Assembly: GCF_002024165.1 (NCBI RefSeq)
Contig: NZ_MWQN01000002.1
Coordinates: 744,001 to 808,000, forward strand
Direction: 5' to 3'
From: Embleya scabrispora
Lineage (GTDB): Bacteria > Actinomycetota > Actinomycetes > Streptomycetales > Streptomycetaceae
DNA: 64,000 nt
Shown here: piece after piece, positions 41,745-50,582 of the stretch
Layout of the letters: every line of letters begins with the position of its first letter
How positions within the stretch are numbered: position 1 is the first letter of the stretch
Notes under the pieces: generated by a model
Told to the model about the DNA's origin: nothing
Seen by the model: the letters and a program-made list of their open reading frames with translations, nothing else
The model's database searches: none
Translations under genes and position numbers: made by a program

Positions 41745-42676
41745 GGGCGCTCGTGTTCACAGGGCCCGCCACCGTCGAGATGGACGACGTGGCCGAACCC
41801 GAACCGGCCGAGGACGAGGTACTGGTCCACGTCCGCAGCGCCGGCATCTGCGGCAGCGAACTGCACGGCGTACGCACCCCCGGCTTTCGGATCCCGCCGC
41901 TGGTGATGGGACACGAGTTCGCGGGCGTGACCGACGACGGAACCTCCGTCACCGTCAACCCGATCCTGTCCTGCGGCACCTGCGACCTGTGCCGGGGCGG
42001 CCTGCGCCAGGTCTGCCGCGACCGCCGGATCATCGGCGTACACCTGCCCGGCGGCTTCGCCGAGCGTGTCGCGGTACCGCGCTCCGCGCTGCACAAGCTC
42101 CCCGACGACATGTCGTGGGAGGCCGCCGCGGTGATCGAGCCCGCCGCCAACGCGGTACACGCCTGGCGGCTCGCCGACGTCGCGCCCGGCGCCCGGGTCG
42201 GCGTGATCGGCGCCGGCGCGATCGGCCTGGTCTGCGTCCTGGCCGCCGCCGGCGAGGAGACCGCGAGCATCGCGGTAGCCGACCGCTCACCCGAACGCCG
42301 CCGGATCGCCGCCAAGTTGGGCGCCACCACCGTGGCCGGCGAACTCACCGGCGAGTTCGACGTGGTCTTCGACGCGGTCGGCAGCAGCGACACCCACGAG
42401 CAGTCCGTGCGGCTGCTGCGTCCGGGCGGGGTGGCCATCTGGCTCGGCCTGGCCGGCGCCGAGGCCGGTTTCGACGCGACCGTGCTGGTCCGTACCGAAA
42501 AGCGGGTACTGGGCTCGTTCGCCTACACCAACGCGGAGTTCGAGCGCGCCGTCGACCTCGTCGGCGGCTGGGGCCTGGGCTGGACCGCGAGTTACCCCCT
42601 GGAGTCGGGCGCGGAGATCTTCACCGACCTCATGCGCGGTGGCAGCCACCCGGTCAAGGCGATCCTGCGCCCCTGA
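41741..42676 (+). CDS. Zinc-dependent medium-chain alcohol/sugar dehydrogenase
   Basis: A 311-residue MDR-family NAD(P) dehydrogenase. The catalytic zinc site uses Cys in SAGICGSELHG (about residue 37) and GHEFAG (about 60). The structural zinc lobe has four Cys in CGTCDLCRGGLRQVC (about 75-89). The Rossmann motif is VGVIGAGAIGL (about 150-160). It is a little shorter than the typical 340-350 residues. It may oxidise the sugar or sugar alcohol feeding the adjacent lactonase. ATG 41741 has AGGGGG about 9 nt upstream. Confidence 0.82.
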   Translation: MRALVFTGPATVEMDDVAEPEPAEDEVLVHVRSAGICGSELHGVRTPGFRIPPLVMGHEFAGVTDDGTSVTVNPILSCGTCDLCRGGLRQVCRDRRIIGVHLPGGFAERVAVPRSALHKLPDDMSWEAAAVIEPAANAVHAWRLADVAPGARVGVIGAGAIGLVCVLAAAGEETASIAVADRSPERRRIAAKLGATTVAGELTGEFDVVFDAVGSSDTHEQSVRLLRPGGVAIWLGLAGAEAGFDATVLVRTEKRVLGSFAYTNAEFERAVDLVGGWGLGWTASYPLESGAEIFTDLMRGGSHPVKAILRP

Positions 42677-42753
42677 CCCGCCCACCCGCGCGACCGGCCG
42701 CCTACTCGAGCGCCCGGCCCCACCCCGAAGCCCCACAGCGAGGTGACCGCACC

Positions 42754-44049
42754 ATGGCAAGGATCGTGCTCATCGGAGCCGGCAGCATCACGTTCGCCAA
42801 GAACCTGCTCTCCGACCTGCTGACCTACCCCGAACTCGCCGACGACATGACCGTCGTCCTGCACGACATCGACGTCGAACGGCTCGACACCGCCGAGCAG
42901 ATGACCCGATGGATGATCGACAAGCTCGGCGTCGGCGCCAAGGTGGAGGCCCACATCGGCCGCCGCCGCGCCCTGGCCGGCGCCGACTACGTGATCAACG
43001 AGATCGCGGTCGGCGGCGTCAAGGCCGCGCACATCGACTTCGAGATCCCCGCCCGCTACGGGCTGCGCCAGACCATCGGCGACACCCTCGGCATTGGTGG
43101 CATCTTCCGCGCGCTGCGCACCATCCCGGTCATGGTCGGCATCGGCAGGGACATGGCCGAACTGTGCCCCGACGCGATCCTGATCAACTACACCAACCCG
43201 ATGTCGATGATCCCGCGCGCGGTCTACGAGGGCACCGGCCTGAAGAAGGTCGTCGGCGTGTGCCACTCGGTCCGCGACACCGAGGCCACGCTGGCGCGCC
43301 TGGTCGGCATCCCGAAGGAGGAGATCTCCTTCCGCACGGCCGGCGTCAACCACCAGGCGTTCGTCCTGCGCTTCGAACACCGCGGCGAGAACCTCTACCG
43401 GCGCCTGGACGAAGTGATCGAGGCGAACCCGGAAATGCGGCGCCGGGTACGGGTCGAGGTCTACCGCCGCTTCGGCTACTTCCCCACCGAGTCCAGCGAG
43501 CACGGCTCGGAGTACCTGCCCTGGTTCCTGCCGCACCAGGACCAGGTGGACCACTTCCGACTGCCGATCGGCACCTACCTGGACTGGCTCCAGGACAACC
43601 TGGACACCTACGAGGCGCTGGTCGCCGGGCTGCGCGCGGGCAACGGCGTGGAGATCGCGCCCGGCAACGAACTCGCGTCGCTGATCATCCACTCCACCGA
43701 GACCGGCACCCCGCGCGTGCTGCACGGCAACGTGGTCAACGACGGGCTGATCGGCAACCTGCCCTCCGACGCGTTCGTCGAAGTCCCGTGCCTGGTCGAC
43801 AAGGCGGGCGTACAGCCCACCGCGATCGGCGCGCTGCCGCCGCAACTGGCCGCGCTCAACCGGAATTACCTCAACGTCGGCGACCTGACCCTGCACGCCG
43901 CCCTGGAGGGCCGCCGCGAGCACGTCTATCACGCCGCGATGCTCGACCCGAACGCGTCCGCGACCCTGACGCTGCAACAGATCCAGGATCTGGTCGACGA
44001 GTTGATCGTCGCGCACGGTGCCTCGCTGCCCGACGGCATCCGCAACTGA
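42754..44049 (+). CDS. GH4-family NAD-dependent glycosidase (alpha-galactosidase-like motif)
   Basis: A 431-residue glycoside hydrolase family 4 enzyme, which cleaves glycosides by NAD- and Mn-dependent redox steps. The NAD loop IVLIGAGSITFAKN opens the protein. The NYTNPM motif (about 147-152) and the metal-binding Cys in VCHSVRD (about residue 170) follow, with GVNHQAF near 204. The CHSV form is characteristic of alpha-galactosidases, whereas alpha-galacturonidases carry CHEV. It is cytoplasmic, so it would act on imported oligosaccharides from the ABC importer encoded three genes later. Confidence 0.85.
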   Translation: MARIVLIGAGSITFAKNLLSDLLTYPELADDMTVVLHDIDVERLDTAEQMTRWMIDKLGVGAKVEAHIGRRRALAGADYVINEIAVGGVKAAHIDFEIPARYGLRQTIGDTLGIGGIFRALRTIPVMVGIGRDMAELCPDAILINYTNPMSMIPRAVYEGTGLKKVVGVCHSVRDTEATLARLVGIPKEEISFRTAGVNHQAFVLRFEHRGENLYRRLDEVIEANPEMRRRVRVEVYRRFGYFPTESSEHGSEYLPWFLPHQDQVDHFRLPIGTYLDWLQDNLDTYEALVAGLRAGNGVEIAPGNELASLIIHSTETGTPRVLHGNVVNDGLIGNLPSDAFVEVPCLVDKAGVQPTAIGALPPQLAALNRNYLNVGDLTLHAALEGRREHVYHAAMLDPNASATLTLQQIQDLVDELIVAHGASLPDGIRN

Positions 44050-44078
44050 TCCGCCCGACCCAGACAGGGAGCGAGTAG

Positions 44079-45170
44079 ATGATCCCGCACTTCCCCCACG
44101 AAACCGTCGTGCCGGCGCACCTGAAGGACCTGCCGCTGGCGCGGTACACGCCGCGCTCGCGGCTCGTCGTCGGGGCGCACGAGGTCGAGCGGGCCTCGCT
44201 CCCGGTCGTCGACGCGCACATCCACCTCGGCCGCTGGCTCAGCGAGGACGGTGGCTGGGTGGTGCCCGACGTCGGCGCGCTGCTCGCGATGATGGACGAG
44301 TTGGGCATCCGCGGCATGGTCAACCTCGACGGCCGTTGGGGTGCCGAACTGGACGAGAACCTGGCACGCTACGACCACGCCCACCCCGGCCGGTTCGCCA
44401 CCTTCTGCCACGTCGACTGGCGCGAGTTGGCCGGCCCCGGATTCGAGGAGCGGATCGCGGCCGGGATCCGCCGGGCCGCCGAGACCGGCGCGGTCGGGCT
44501 CAAGGTCTGGAAGGACCTCGGCCTGCAACTGCGGGATCACGCCGACACGTTGGTCATGGTCGACGACCCGCGCCTGGACACCCTGTGGGCCACCGCCGGC
44601 GAGGTCGGCCTGCCGATCTGGATCCACACCGCGGACCCGGTCGCCTTCTTCGACCCCATCGACGAGCACAACGAACGCCTCGAACTGCTCCTGGCCCGCC
44701 CGGACTGGTCGTTCGCCGACGAACGTTTCCCCAGCTTCGAACGACTGGTCCAGGCGCTGGAGAACACGGTCGCCCGGCACCCCGGCACCACCTTCGTCGG
44801 CGTGCACATGGGCTGCTACCCGGAAAACCTGCAATGGGTGGGCCGCATGCTGGACACCTACGCCAACTTCCACGTCGACATCGCGGCCCGCATCGCCGAA
44901 CTCGGCCGCCAGCCCAGGGCCACGACCGAGTTGATCCTGCGCCACCCCGACCGGGTGCTCTTCGGCACCGACGAGATCCCGCCGGACCGCGCCTCCTACC
45001 AGCGGCACTTCCGCTTCCTGGAGACCGCCGACGAGGGTTTCCCGCACTCCGACCAGGACCCGCCCCTGATGGGCCGCTGGGCGATCAGCGGACTCGACCT
45101 GCCGCAGGACGTGCTGGCCAAGGTCTACGCCGACAACGCGCTGCGACTCGTCCCCAGGCTGGCCTCATGA
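44079..45170 (+). CDS. Amidohydrolase-family (Amidohydro_2-like) TIM-barrel protein
   Basis: A 363-residue metal-dependent hydrolase of the amidohydrolase superfamily. The HxH motif is VVDAHIHLGRWL (about residues 45-56). Later strands include GLKVWKDLGLQL (about 144-155, with a candidate metal Lys), PIWIHTADPVAFF (about 182-194) and VLFGTDEIPPD (about 294-304, with the conserved Asp). Members hydrolyse sugar lactones such as fuconolactone or decarboxylate ring acids. The stop overlaps the permease ATG (ATGA), tying it to the importer. Confidence 0.78.
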   Translation: MIPHFPHETVVPAHLKDLPLARYTPRSRLVVGAHEVERASLPVVDAHIHLGRWLSEDGGWVVPDVGALLAMMDELGIRGMVNLDGRWGAELDENLARYDHAHPGRFATFCHVDWRELAGPGFEERIAAGIRRAAETGAVGLKVWKDLGLQLRDHADTLVMVDDPRLDTLWATAGEVGLPIWIHTADPVAFFDPIDEHNERLELLLARPDWSFADERFPSFERLVQALENTVARHPGTTFVGVHMGCYPENLQWVGRMLDTYANFHVDIAARIAELGRQPRATTELILRHPDRVLFGTDEIPPDRASYQRHFRFLETADEGFPHSDQDPPLMGRWAISGLDLPQDVLAKVYADNALRLVPRLAS

Positions 45171-46096
45171 GCATGACCCTCGGCCGGCGCAAGGGCCGCC
45201 CCGTCCGCTCGAAGACCGCCAACCGCGCGCGGTCGAAGGAGAATCGGGCCGCCGGCCTGTTCCTGCTCCCCGCGTTCATCGGCTTCGCCGTCTTCTACCT
45301 CTACCCCACCGGCCGCGGCATCTGGATCTCGCTCACCGACTGGAACCTGCTCTCCGACCCGAAGTACGTCGGCGCCGACAACTACGTCGAGGTGGCCACG
45401 GACCCGCTGTTCTGGAACGCCCTCAAGGTCACCGCCTACTTCGTCTTCATCACCCTCGGCGTACAGGTCGGCGTGGCCCTGCTGCTCGCCGCGATCATGG
45501 TCCGGCTCACCGGATCCGTCGTGGTCCGCGCCCTGCTCCTGGTGCCCTGGCTGGTGCCGAACGTGACCATCGGGCTGATCTGGCTGTGGATGCTCGACGC
45601 CAACCTCGGCTTCGTCAACCACCTGATGGGCAAGGCCGGGAGCGACACGCACGGCTTCTTCGCCTCGCCGGACGAGGCCCTGCTCAGCGTGTCCGCGGTC
45701 AACGTCTGGGCGGGCACCGGATACGTGGCGTTGCTCCTGTACGCCGGAATGTTGCAGATCCCGGGCGAGCTGTACGAATCCGCGTCCCTGGACGGCGCGG
45801 GCGAGATCCGGATGTTCTTCACCATTACCCTGCCGCTGCTCCGGCCGATCCTCGCCCTCGTGATGGTGGTCTCGGTGATCGGTTCGTTCCAGATCTTCGA
45901 CACGATCGCGGTCACCACCAAGGGCGGCCCGGTCGACGCCACCCGCGTCGCCTACTACTACATCTACCAGGAGGCGTTCACCCACTTCCGCATGGGCTAC
46001 GCCGCCGCGATGGCGCTGTGCCTGGTGGTCGTGCTGGGCGGACTGACCTACCTCCAGATGCGCCTGCTGCGCGCCTCCACGTCCGACCTGGCCTGA
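45167..46096 (+). CDS. Sugar ABC transporter permease (MalF-like)
   Basis: A 309-residue inner-membrane permease of the carbohydrate uptake 1 (CUT1) type with six helices and a basic N-terminus. The EAA loop that docks the ATPase is ESASLDGAGEIRMFFTITLP (about residues 203-222). It pairs with the permease at 46110 and the binding protein at 47104. No ATPase gene is in the region; Streptomyces CUT1 importers often share a remote MsiK. Confidence 0.9.
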   Translation: MSMTLGRRKGRPVRSKTANRARSKENRAAGLFLLPAFIGFAVFYLYPTGRGIWISLTDWNLLSDPKYVGADNYVEVATDPLFWNALKVTAYFVFITLGVQVGVALLLAAIMVRLTGSVVVRALLLVPWLVPNVTIGLIWLWMLDANLGFVNHLMGKAGSDTHGFFASPDEALLSVSAVNVWAGTGYVALLLYAGMLQIPGELYESASLDGAGEIRMFFTITLPLLRPILALVMVVSVIGSFQIFDTIAVTTKGGPVDATRVAYYYIYQEAFTHFRMGYAAAMALCLVVVLGGLTYLQMRLLRASTSDLA

Positions 46097-46109
46097 GAGG
46101 GGTTGCCCA

Positions 46110-47072
46110 ATGTCCACATCCATCCAGGCCCGACCGAGCGCCCAGGCCGCATCCGCGAAGCCGGCGGCCGGCGAGACCGGGCACCGCTCGCCGCGCCGGA
46201 GGTTCGGCCTCGGACGCGCACTGGCCTGGCTGGTGCTCGGCGTCTCACTGCTGATCACCCTCTTCCCGTTCTATTGGATGTTGCGCACCGCGCTGACCGA
46301 CGGCAACCACCTCTACTCCGACAGCACCTCGCTGTGGCCCGAACACTTCACCTTCGCCAACTTCAAGCGGGTGCTCGGTCTTGCGTCGGACGAGGAGAGC
46401 CGCGCGGCCGGCGGATCGGGCGCCGACCTGGACTTCCTGCTGTACACCCGCAACTCGATCATCTACACCACGGCGATCGTGGTCGGGCAGACCCTCTCCT
46501 GCGCGATGGCCGGCTACGCGCTCGCCCGACTGCGATTCCGGGGCCGTGAGTTCGCCTTCGCCGTGGTCGTGGGCGCGCTGATGGTGCCGCCGATCTTCAC
46601 GCTGTTGCCCAACTTCGTGATGGTCAAGGACCTGGGCATGCTGAACAGCTTCGCCGGCATGGTCGCGCCGACGCTGCTGATGACCCCGTTCACGGTGTTC
46701 TTCCTGCGCCAGTTCTTCATGTCGATCCCGCGCGAGATCGAGGAGGCGGCGATGCTCGACGGCGCCGGCCACTGGCGGATCTTCTGGCGGGTGGTGCTGC
46801 CGATGAGCAAGGGCCCGATCCTGACCATCGCGCTGACCACCGCGGTGTGGGCCTGGAAGGACTACCTGTGGCCGCTGTTGGTCGGCAACGAGCCGGACAA
46901 CCGGGTACTGACCACCGGCATCGGCGTGTTCCTCCAGCAGTCGCCCAACGCCCGTCCCGACTGGACCGGCCTGATGGCCGCGTCCACGCTCTCGGTCGTT
47001 CCGATGTTGATCCTGCTGGTGGTCTTCGGTCGACGGATCGTCAACGGCCTCAACTTCACCGGCCTCAAGTGA
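46110..47072 (+). CDS. Sugar ABC transporter permease (MalG-like)
   Basis: A 320-residue second permease with six helices and the EAA loop EEAAMLDGAGHWRIFWRVVLP (about residues 211-231). An N-terminal cytoplasmic tail of about 35 residues precedes the first helix. It begins 13 nt after the first permease, with GAGAGGGG upstream, and is clearly in the same operon. Confidence 0.9.
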   Translation: MSTSIQARPSAQAASAKPAAGETGHRSPRRRFGLGRALAWLVLGVSLLITLFPFYWMLRTALTDGNHLYSDSTSLWPEHFTFANFKRVLGLASDEESRAAGGSGADLDFLLYTRNSIIYTTAIVVGQTLSCAMAGYALARLRFRGREFAFAVVVGALMVPPIFTLLPNFVMVKDLGMLNSFAGMVAPTLLMTPFTVFFLRQFFMSIPREIEEAAMLDGAGHWRIFWRVVLPMSKGPILTIALTTAVWAWKDYLWPLLVGNEPDNRVLTTGIGVFLQQSPNARPDWTGLMAASTLSVVPMLILLVVFGRRIVNGLNFTGLK

Positions 47073-47103
47073 ACCCCCCGAGTTCTTCCCCGAGGAGATC
47101 GCC

Positions 47104-48477
47104 ATGTCCCGTTCCGGAATTCGCCGATCGCTGAGATCGCCCGCCGTCCGCACATCCGCAGTGGTCGCCAGTGTGGTGCTCGTCGCCGCCGGGTGCGGCT
47201 CCAGTGGCTCCTCGGGCGGTGGCGGTGGGGGCTCGGTCAAGCTGAAGTATTCGCTGTGGGACGACAACCAGCTTCCGCAGTACAAGAAGTGCGCGGAGGC
47301 CTTCCACGCCAAGAACCCGAAGATCACCGTCGAGGTCACCCAGACCGCGTGGGCGCAGTACTGGCAGAACCTGACCACGCAGGTCGTCTCCGGGACCGCG
47401 CCGGACGTGTTCACCGACTCCGTCCTGTACTTCCCGCAGTTCCAGAAGAACAACCAGATCCTGGACCTCACGCCCTACATCCAGCGCGACGCCGTGGACC
47501 TGCAGCAGTACCAGGCCAACCTGGCCGACGTGTGGACACGTGACGGAAAGCGCTACGGCCTGCCCAAGGACTGGGGCACCATGGGCGTGGCGTACAACAA
47601 GGAGATGGCGCAGCGCGCCCAACTCACCCCGCAGGCGCTGGACGCCTGGACCTGGAACCCGGTCGACGGCGGCGACTTCGGCCGCGCGGTGGCCGCGATG
47701 ACCGTAGACGAGAACGGCCGCACGGGCCTGGAGCCGGGCTTCGACAAGAACAAGGTCAAGACCTACGGGCTGGCCATCGCCTACGAGGGCGGCGCCGTCG
47801 GCCAGGACTCCTGGGGCTCGTTCGCGGTCTCCAACGGCTTCCAGTACGTGGACAAGAACCCGTTCGGCACCAAGTACAACTACACCGACCCCAAACTCAC
47901 GCAGACCCTCGACTGGTTCGCGGGGCTGATCAAGAAGGGGTACATGCCGGCGTACGACAAGCAGTCGACGGTCGGCGCCGACGGACTGCTCCAGTCCGGC
48001 AAGGCCGCGATGACCATCGCCGGTTCGTGGATGGCCAAGACCTACACCGCCGACGGCAAGGTCGCCTTCGCCGGCATGCCGACCGGTCCCACCGGGCGCA
48101 AGACGCCGATCAACGGCCTGTCCGACGCCGTGTACGCCAACGGCAAGCACAAGGAAGAGGCCTGGCAGTGGGTGAAGTTCCTGGCCTCCACCGAGTGTCA
48201 GGACATCGTCGCCGCCGAGGCCGTCGTCTTCCCGGCGATCACCACGTCCTCGGCCAAGGCCGAGGCCGCACAACTGGCCGCGGGCCGCGACATGCGGGTC
48301 TTCACCCAGCCGGTGGCAACCCCCGGCCAAACCTTCGTACTTCCGGTCACCGACCAGGGCGACCGGATCCTGGACATCGTGCAGAGCGCCGTCGACCGGG
48401 TCTGGCTCGGCCAGTCCGACGCCAAGTCCGCGCTCGGGCAGGCGAACAGCGATGTCAACGCCCTACTGAAGAAGTGA
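47104..48477 (+). CDS. Sugar ABC transporter substrate-binding lipoprotein
   Basis: A 457-residue extracellular solute-binding protein, family 1. The lipobox is VLVAAGC (Cys at about residue 36), then a Ser/Gly linker and the mature domain starting VKLKYSLWDDNQLPQYKKC. The pattern AFHAKNPKITVEVTQTAWAQYWQ, VVSGTAPDVF and QSGKAAMTIAGSWMA is typical of CUT1 sugar binders. It delivers a sugar or oligosaccharide to the two permeases upstream; the ligand is unknown but probably a plant-derived deoxy- or galacto-oligosaccharide given the operon. Confidence 0.9.
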   Translation: MSRSGIRRSLRSPAVRTSAVVASVVLVAAGCGSSGSSGGGGGGSVKLKYSLWDDNQLPQYKKCAEAFHAKNPKITVEVTQTAWAQYWQNLTTQVVSGTAPDVFTDSVLYFPQFQKNNQILDLTPYIQRDAVDLQQYQANLADVWTRDGKRYGLPKDWGTMGVAYNKEMAQRAQLTPQALDAWTWNPVDGGDFGRAVAAMTVDENGRTGLEPGFDKNKVKTYGLAIAYEGGAVGQDSWGSFAVSNGFQYVDKNPFGTKYNYTDPKLTQTLDWFAGLIKKGYMPAYDKQSTVGADGLLQSGKAAMTIAGSWMAKTYTADGKVAFAGMPTGPTGRKTPINGLSDAVYANGKHKEEAWQWVKFLASTECQDIVAAEAVVFPAITTSSAKAEAAQLAAGRDMRVFTQPVATPGQTFVLPVTDQGDRILDIVQSAVDRVWLGQSDAKSALGQANSDVNALLKK

Positions 48478-48518
48478 GCCACCGTCCCATCCGGAAGGCC
48501 ATTCCAGAAGGAGTACGC

Positions 48519-49988
48519 ATGCGCACGGATTCTCGTGCCCGCTCGTGGAGAGCGCGCACTGCCGCGGCGGGAACCGCCGCCGCCGCACTGCTCGGCGGGT
48601 CGCTGATCGCGACCGCGCCGGCCGCCCACGCCGACCCCGGCCCGGGCATCAACCAACAGGTCGGTGTACCGGCCTACTTCCACCCGGGCGTCCCGTCCGG
48701 CGGGACGGCCTGGGCCACCCTCGCCAGTGGCCCCGGCACCCCGGGGCTGACCGTCGTCAACATCGCCAACGGGCCGAACTTCGAGGAGAACGCGCCCAAC
48801 GAGACGTTCAAGACCGCGATCCGACAGGTGCGCCAGGCGGGCGGCAAGGTGATCGCCTACGTGGACACCGGCTACTTCGGCACCAACACGATCGGCGCCC
48901 CGAAGACCACCCGGCTCGGCGACACGAGCATCGCGGCGTGGCGGATCCAGATCCAGCACGACGTGGACAAGTGGTACCGCCTCTACGGTCCCGAGATCGA
49001 CGGCATCTTCTTCGACCAGGGCCAGAACAGCTGCGGCCCCAACGGGACGAACGCGTACGCCGACGAGTATCGGGCGCTGACCGCGTACACCAAGCGCAAC
49101 CACCCGGGCGCGCTGGTGGTGGACAACCCCGGCATCGACATCCCGCAGTGCTACGAGAACGCGGCCGACATCCAGGTCACCTTCGAGGGCAGCTACGCCG
49201 ACTACCAGGCGTTCACCCCGCCGCAGTGGGAACTCGACGCCGACCCGGCCAAGTTCTGGCACCTGATCTACGAGACCACCGAGGCGCAGATGCCGTCGGC
49301 GGTGGCGCAGAGCAAGCAGAAGAACGCCGGCACGGTCTATGTCACCCCGGACCAGCTCGACCCCAACCCGTGGGACAGCCTTCCGGGCTCCTCCTACTGG
49401 TCGAGCGAACTGGCCGCGGCCAAGGTCGCCCCGACCACCGCTCCGGCGACGCCGGCGCAGCCCACGGCCGGCACCACCTCGGCCACGTCGGTACAGCTGA
49501 GCTGGCCGAACGCGGGCCCGAGCACGGTGGCCGGCTACGACGTCTACCGCGACGGCGTCCGGATCGGTTCGGTGCCGCACCGCACCACCGGCACCTCGCA
49601 GTTCACCGCGACGGACCTGAACCCGTCCACGGCGTACGCGTTCACGGTTCGCGCCCGCAACGACGCGGGGGTGTTGTCGGCCGCGAGCCCGGCGCGCAAC
49701 GTCACCACCTCGGCACCGGGCGCCAACGCGCCGGGCGTGCCCGGGTCCTTCACCGGTGCCACCGCCGGCCCCACCTCGGTGCAGCTGTCCTGGACCGCGT
49801 CGACGCCGGGTTCGGCCGCCGTCGAGGCGTACGACATCTACCAGGACAACGCCCGGATGGCGACGGTGCCGGCGAGCCAGACCTCGGCGCGGCTCGGTGA
49901 CATGACCCCGGTACCACCCACACGTTCGACGTGGTCGCCCGCGATGCCACCGGTCGGGTGTCGGCGCACACCGCGCAGGTCTCGCTGA
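48519..49988 (+). CDS. Secreted spherulation-specific family 4/GH114-like protein with FnIII, frameshifted
   Basis: An exported protein whose signal peptide ends near PAAHA (about residue 38). A spherulin-4-type TIM barrel follows (about 45-305: VGVPAYFHPG, GKVIAYVDTGYFG, DGIFFDQGQNSCG, ALVVDNPGIDIPQCYENAADIQ), then two FnIII domains (about 310-390, 400-460). This barrel is related to alpha-1,4-polygalactosaminidase-like enzymes. From about 49910 the frame is lost: the last 26 residues are aberrant, and the true continuation lies in another frame to 50410. ATG 48519 has AAGGAG 5 nt upstream. It closes the transporter operon, suggesting extracellular release of its substrate. Confidence 0.75.
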   Translation: MRTDSRARSWRARTAAAGTAAAALLGGSLIATAPAAHADPGPGINQQVGVPAYFHPGVPSGGTAWATLASGPGTPGLTVVNIANGPNFEENAPNETFKTAIRQVRQAGGKVIAYVDTGYFGTNTIGAPKTTRLGDTSIAAWRIQIQHDVDKWYRLYGPEIDGIFFDQGQNSCGPNGTNAYADEYRALTAYTKRNHPGALVVDNPGIDIPQCYENAADIQVTFEGSYADYQAFTPPQWELDADPAKFWHLIYETTEAQMPSAVAQSKQKNAGTVYVTPDQLDPNPWDSLPGSSYWSSELAAAKVAPTTAPATPAQPTAGTTSATSVQLSWPNAGPSTVAGYDVYRDGVRIGSVPHRTTGTSQFTATDLNPSTAYAFTVRARNDAGVLSAASPARNVTTSAPGANAPGVPGSFTGATAGPTSVQLSWTASTPGSAAVEAYDIYQDNARMATVPASQTSARLGDMTPVPPTRSTWSPAMPPVGCRRTPRRSR

Positions 49989-50410
49989 CTCCGCCGCCGC
50001 CGGTGGGCGGGCCGATCGTGAACGTCTCGGCGACCCTGACCGCCGTCCAGGCCGAGTACAAGGCGACCTACCAACTGCCGTTCTCCACGCACCGGGTCTT
50101 CATCGACGCGGACAACAACCCGAACACCGGCTATGTCACGGGCCCGGTGTGGCCGGGTGTCGGGGCCGATTTCATGCTCGAGAACGGTTTCCTGTACAGG
50201 GCCATCAAGAACGGCGCGGACTGGACCGGGATGTGGCAGACCGTGTCGCTGACGCCGTCGCCGCTGGTCTCCAGCACCAACGACCAGTTCGTGTGGCGGA
50301 TTCCGACCTCGGTGTTCGGCGCGCTGAACGGGGGCACGCAAAAACTGGCCTTCCAGGGCGGTGAGCCGAGCACCTGGGCGGCCGCCTACGTGACCATCGT
50401 CCAGCAGTAG
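49910..50410 (+). pseudogene. C-terminal part of the spherulin-4 protein displaced by a frameshift
   Basis: Reading from GGT at 49910 gives GTTHTFDVVARDATGRVS, which completes the second FnIII domain exactly where the main frame breaks. It is followed by a Pro linker and a C-terminal beta module (about 115 residues, FIDADNNPNTGYVTG, ending VTIVQQ) resembling a glycan-binding domain. One base missing from the ccccgg run at 49906-49911 restores one continuous gene, 48519-50410. It could be a sequencing error or a real mutation. Confidence 0.75.
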
Positions 50411-50421
50411 TCCCATGAACG

Positions 50422-50538
50422 GGTATCCCGGCCGCCGTCCTCGGTCGGGATGCCCTCCACCGAACGGCGTGGCGATCGGGTTCCCACGCCGCGAACCGCC
50501 CGTCCCGCCCCCGCCCCGATTCGGGGGCGGGGCGGGCG
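50422..50538. terminator. Two imperfect hairpins between convergent genes
   Basis: A 9-bp stem with one G-T pair (50422-50430 with 50446-50454) is followed by a long GC-only foldback around an ATTCG-like turn near 50519, with one bulge (about 50498-50538). They separate the spherulin-4 gene from the facing aldo/keto reductase. Confidence 0.5.
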
Positions 50539-50543
50539 TCGTG

Positions 50544-50582
50544 CGTCACAGGCCGATGGCGAACCGTCACAGGCCGATGGCG
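50544..50582. repeat. 21-bp-period duplication at the aldo/keto reductase 3' end
   Basis: The 18-mer cgtcacaggccgatggcg occurs at 50544-50561 and 50565-50582. The second copy contains the reductase stop codon; the first repeats the last AIGL-stop codons in frame beyond it. Confidence 0.75.
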
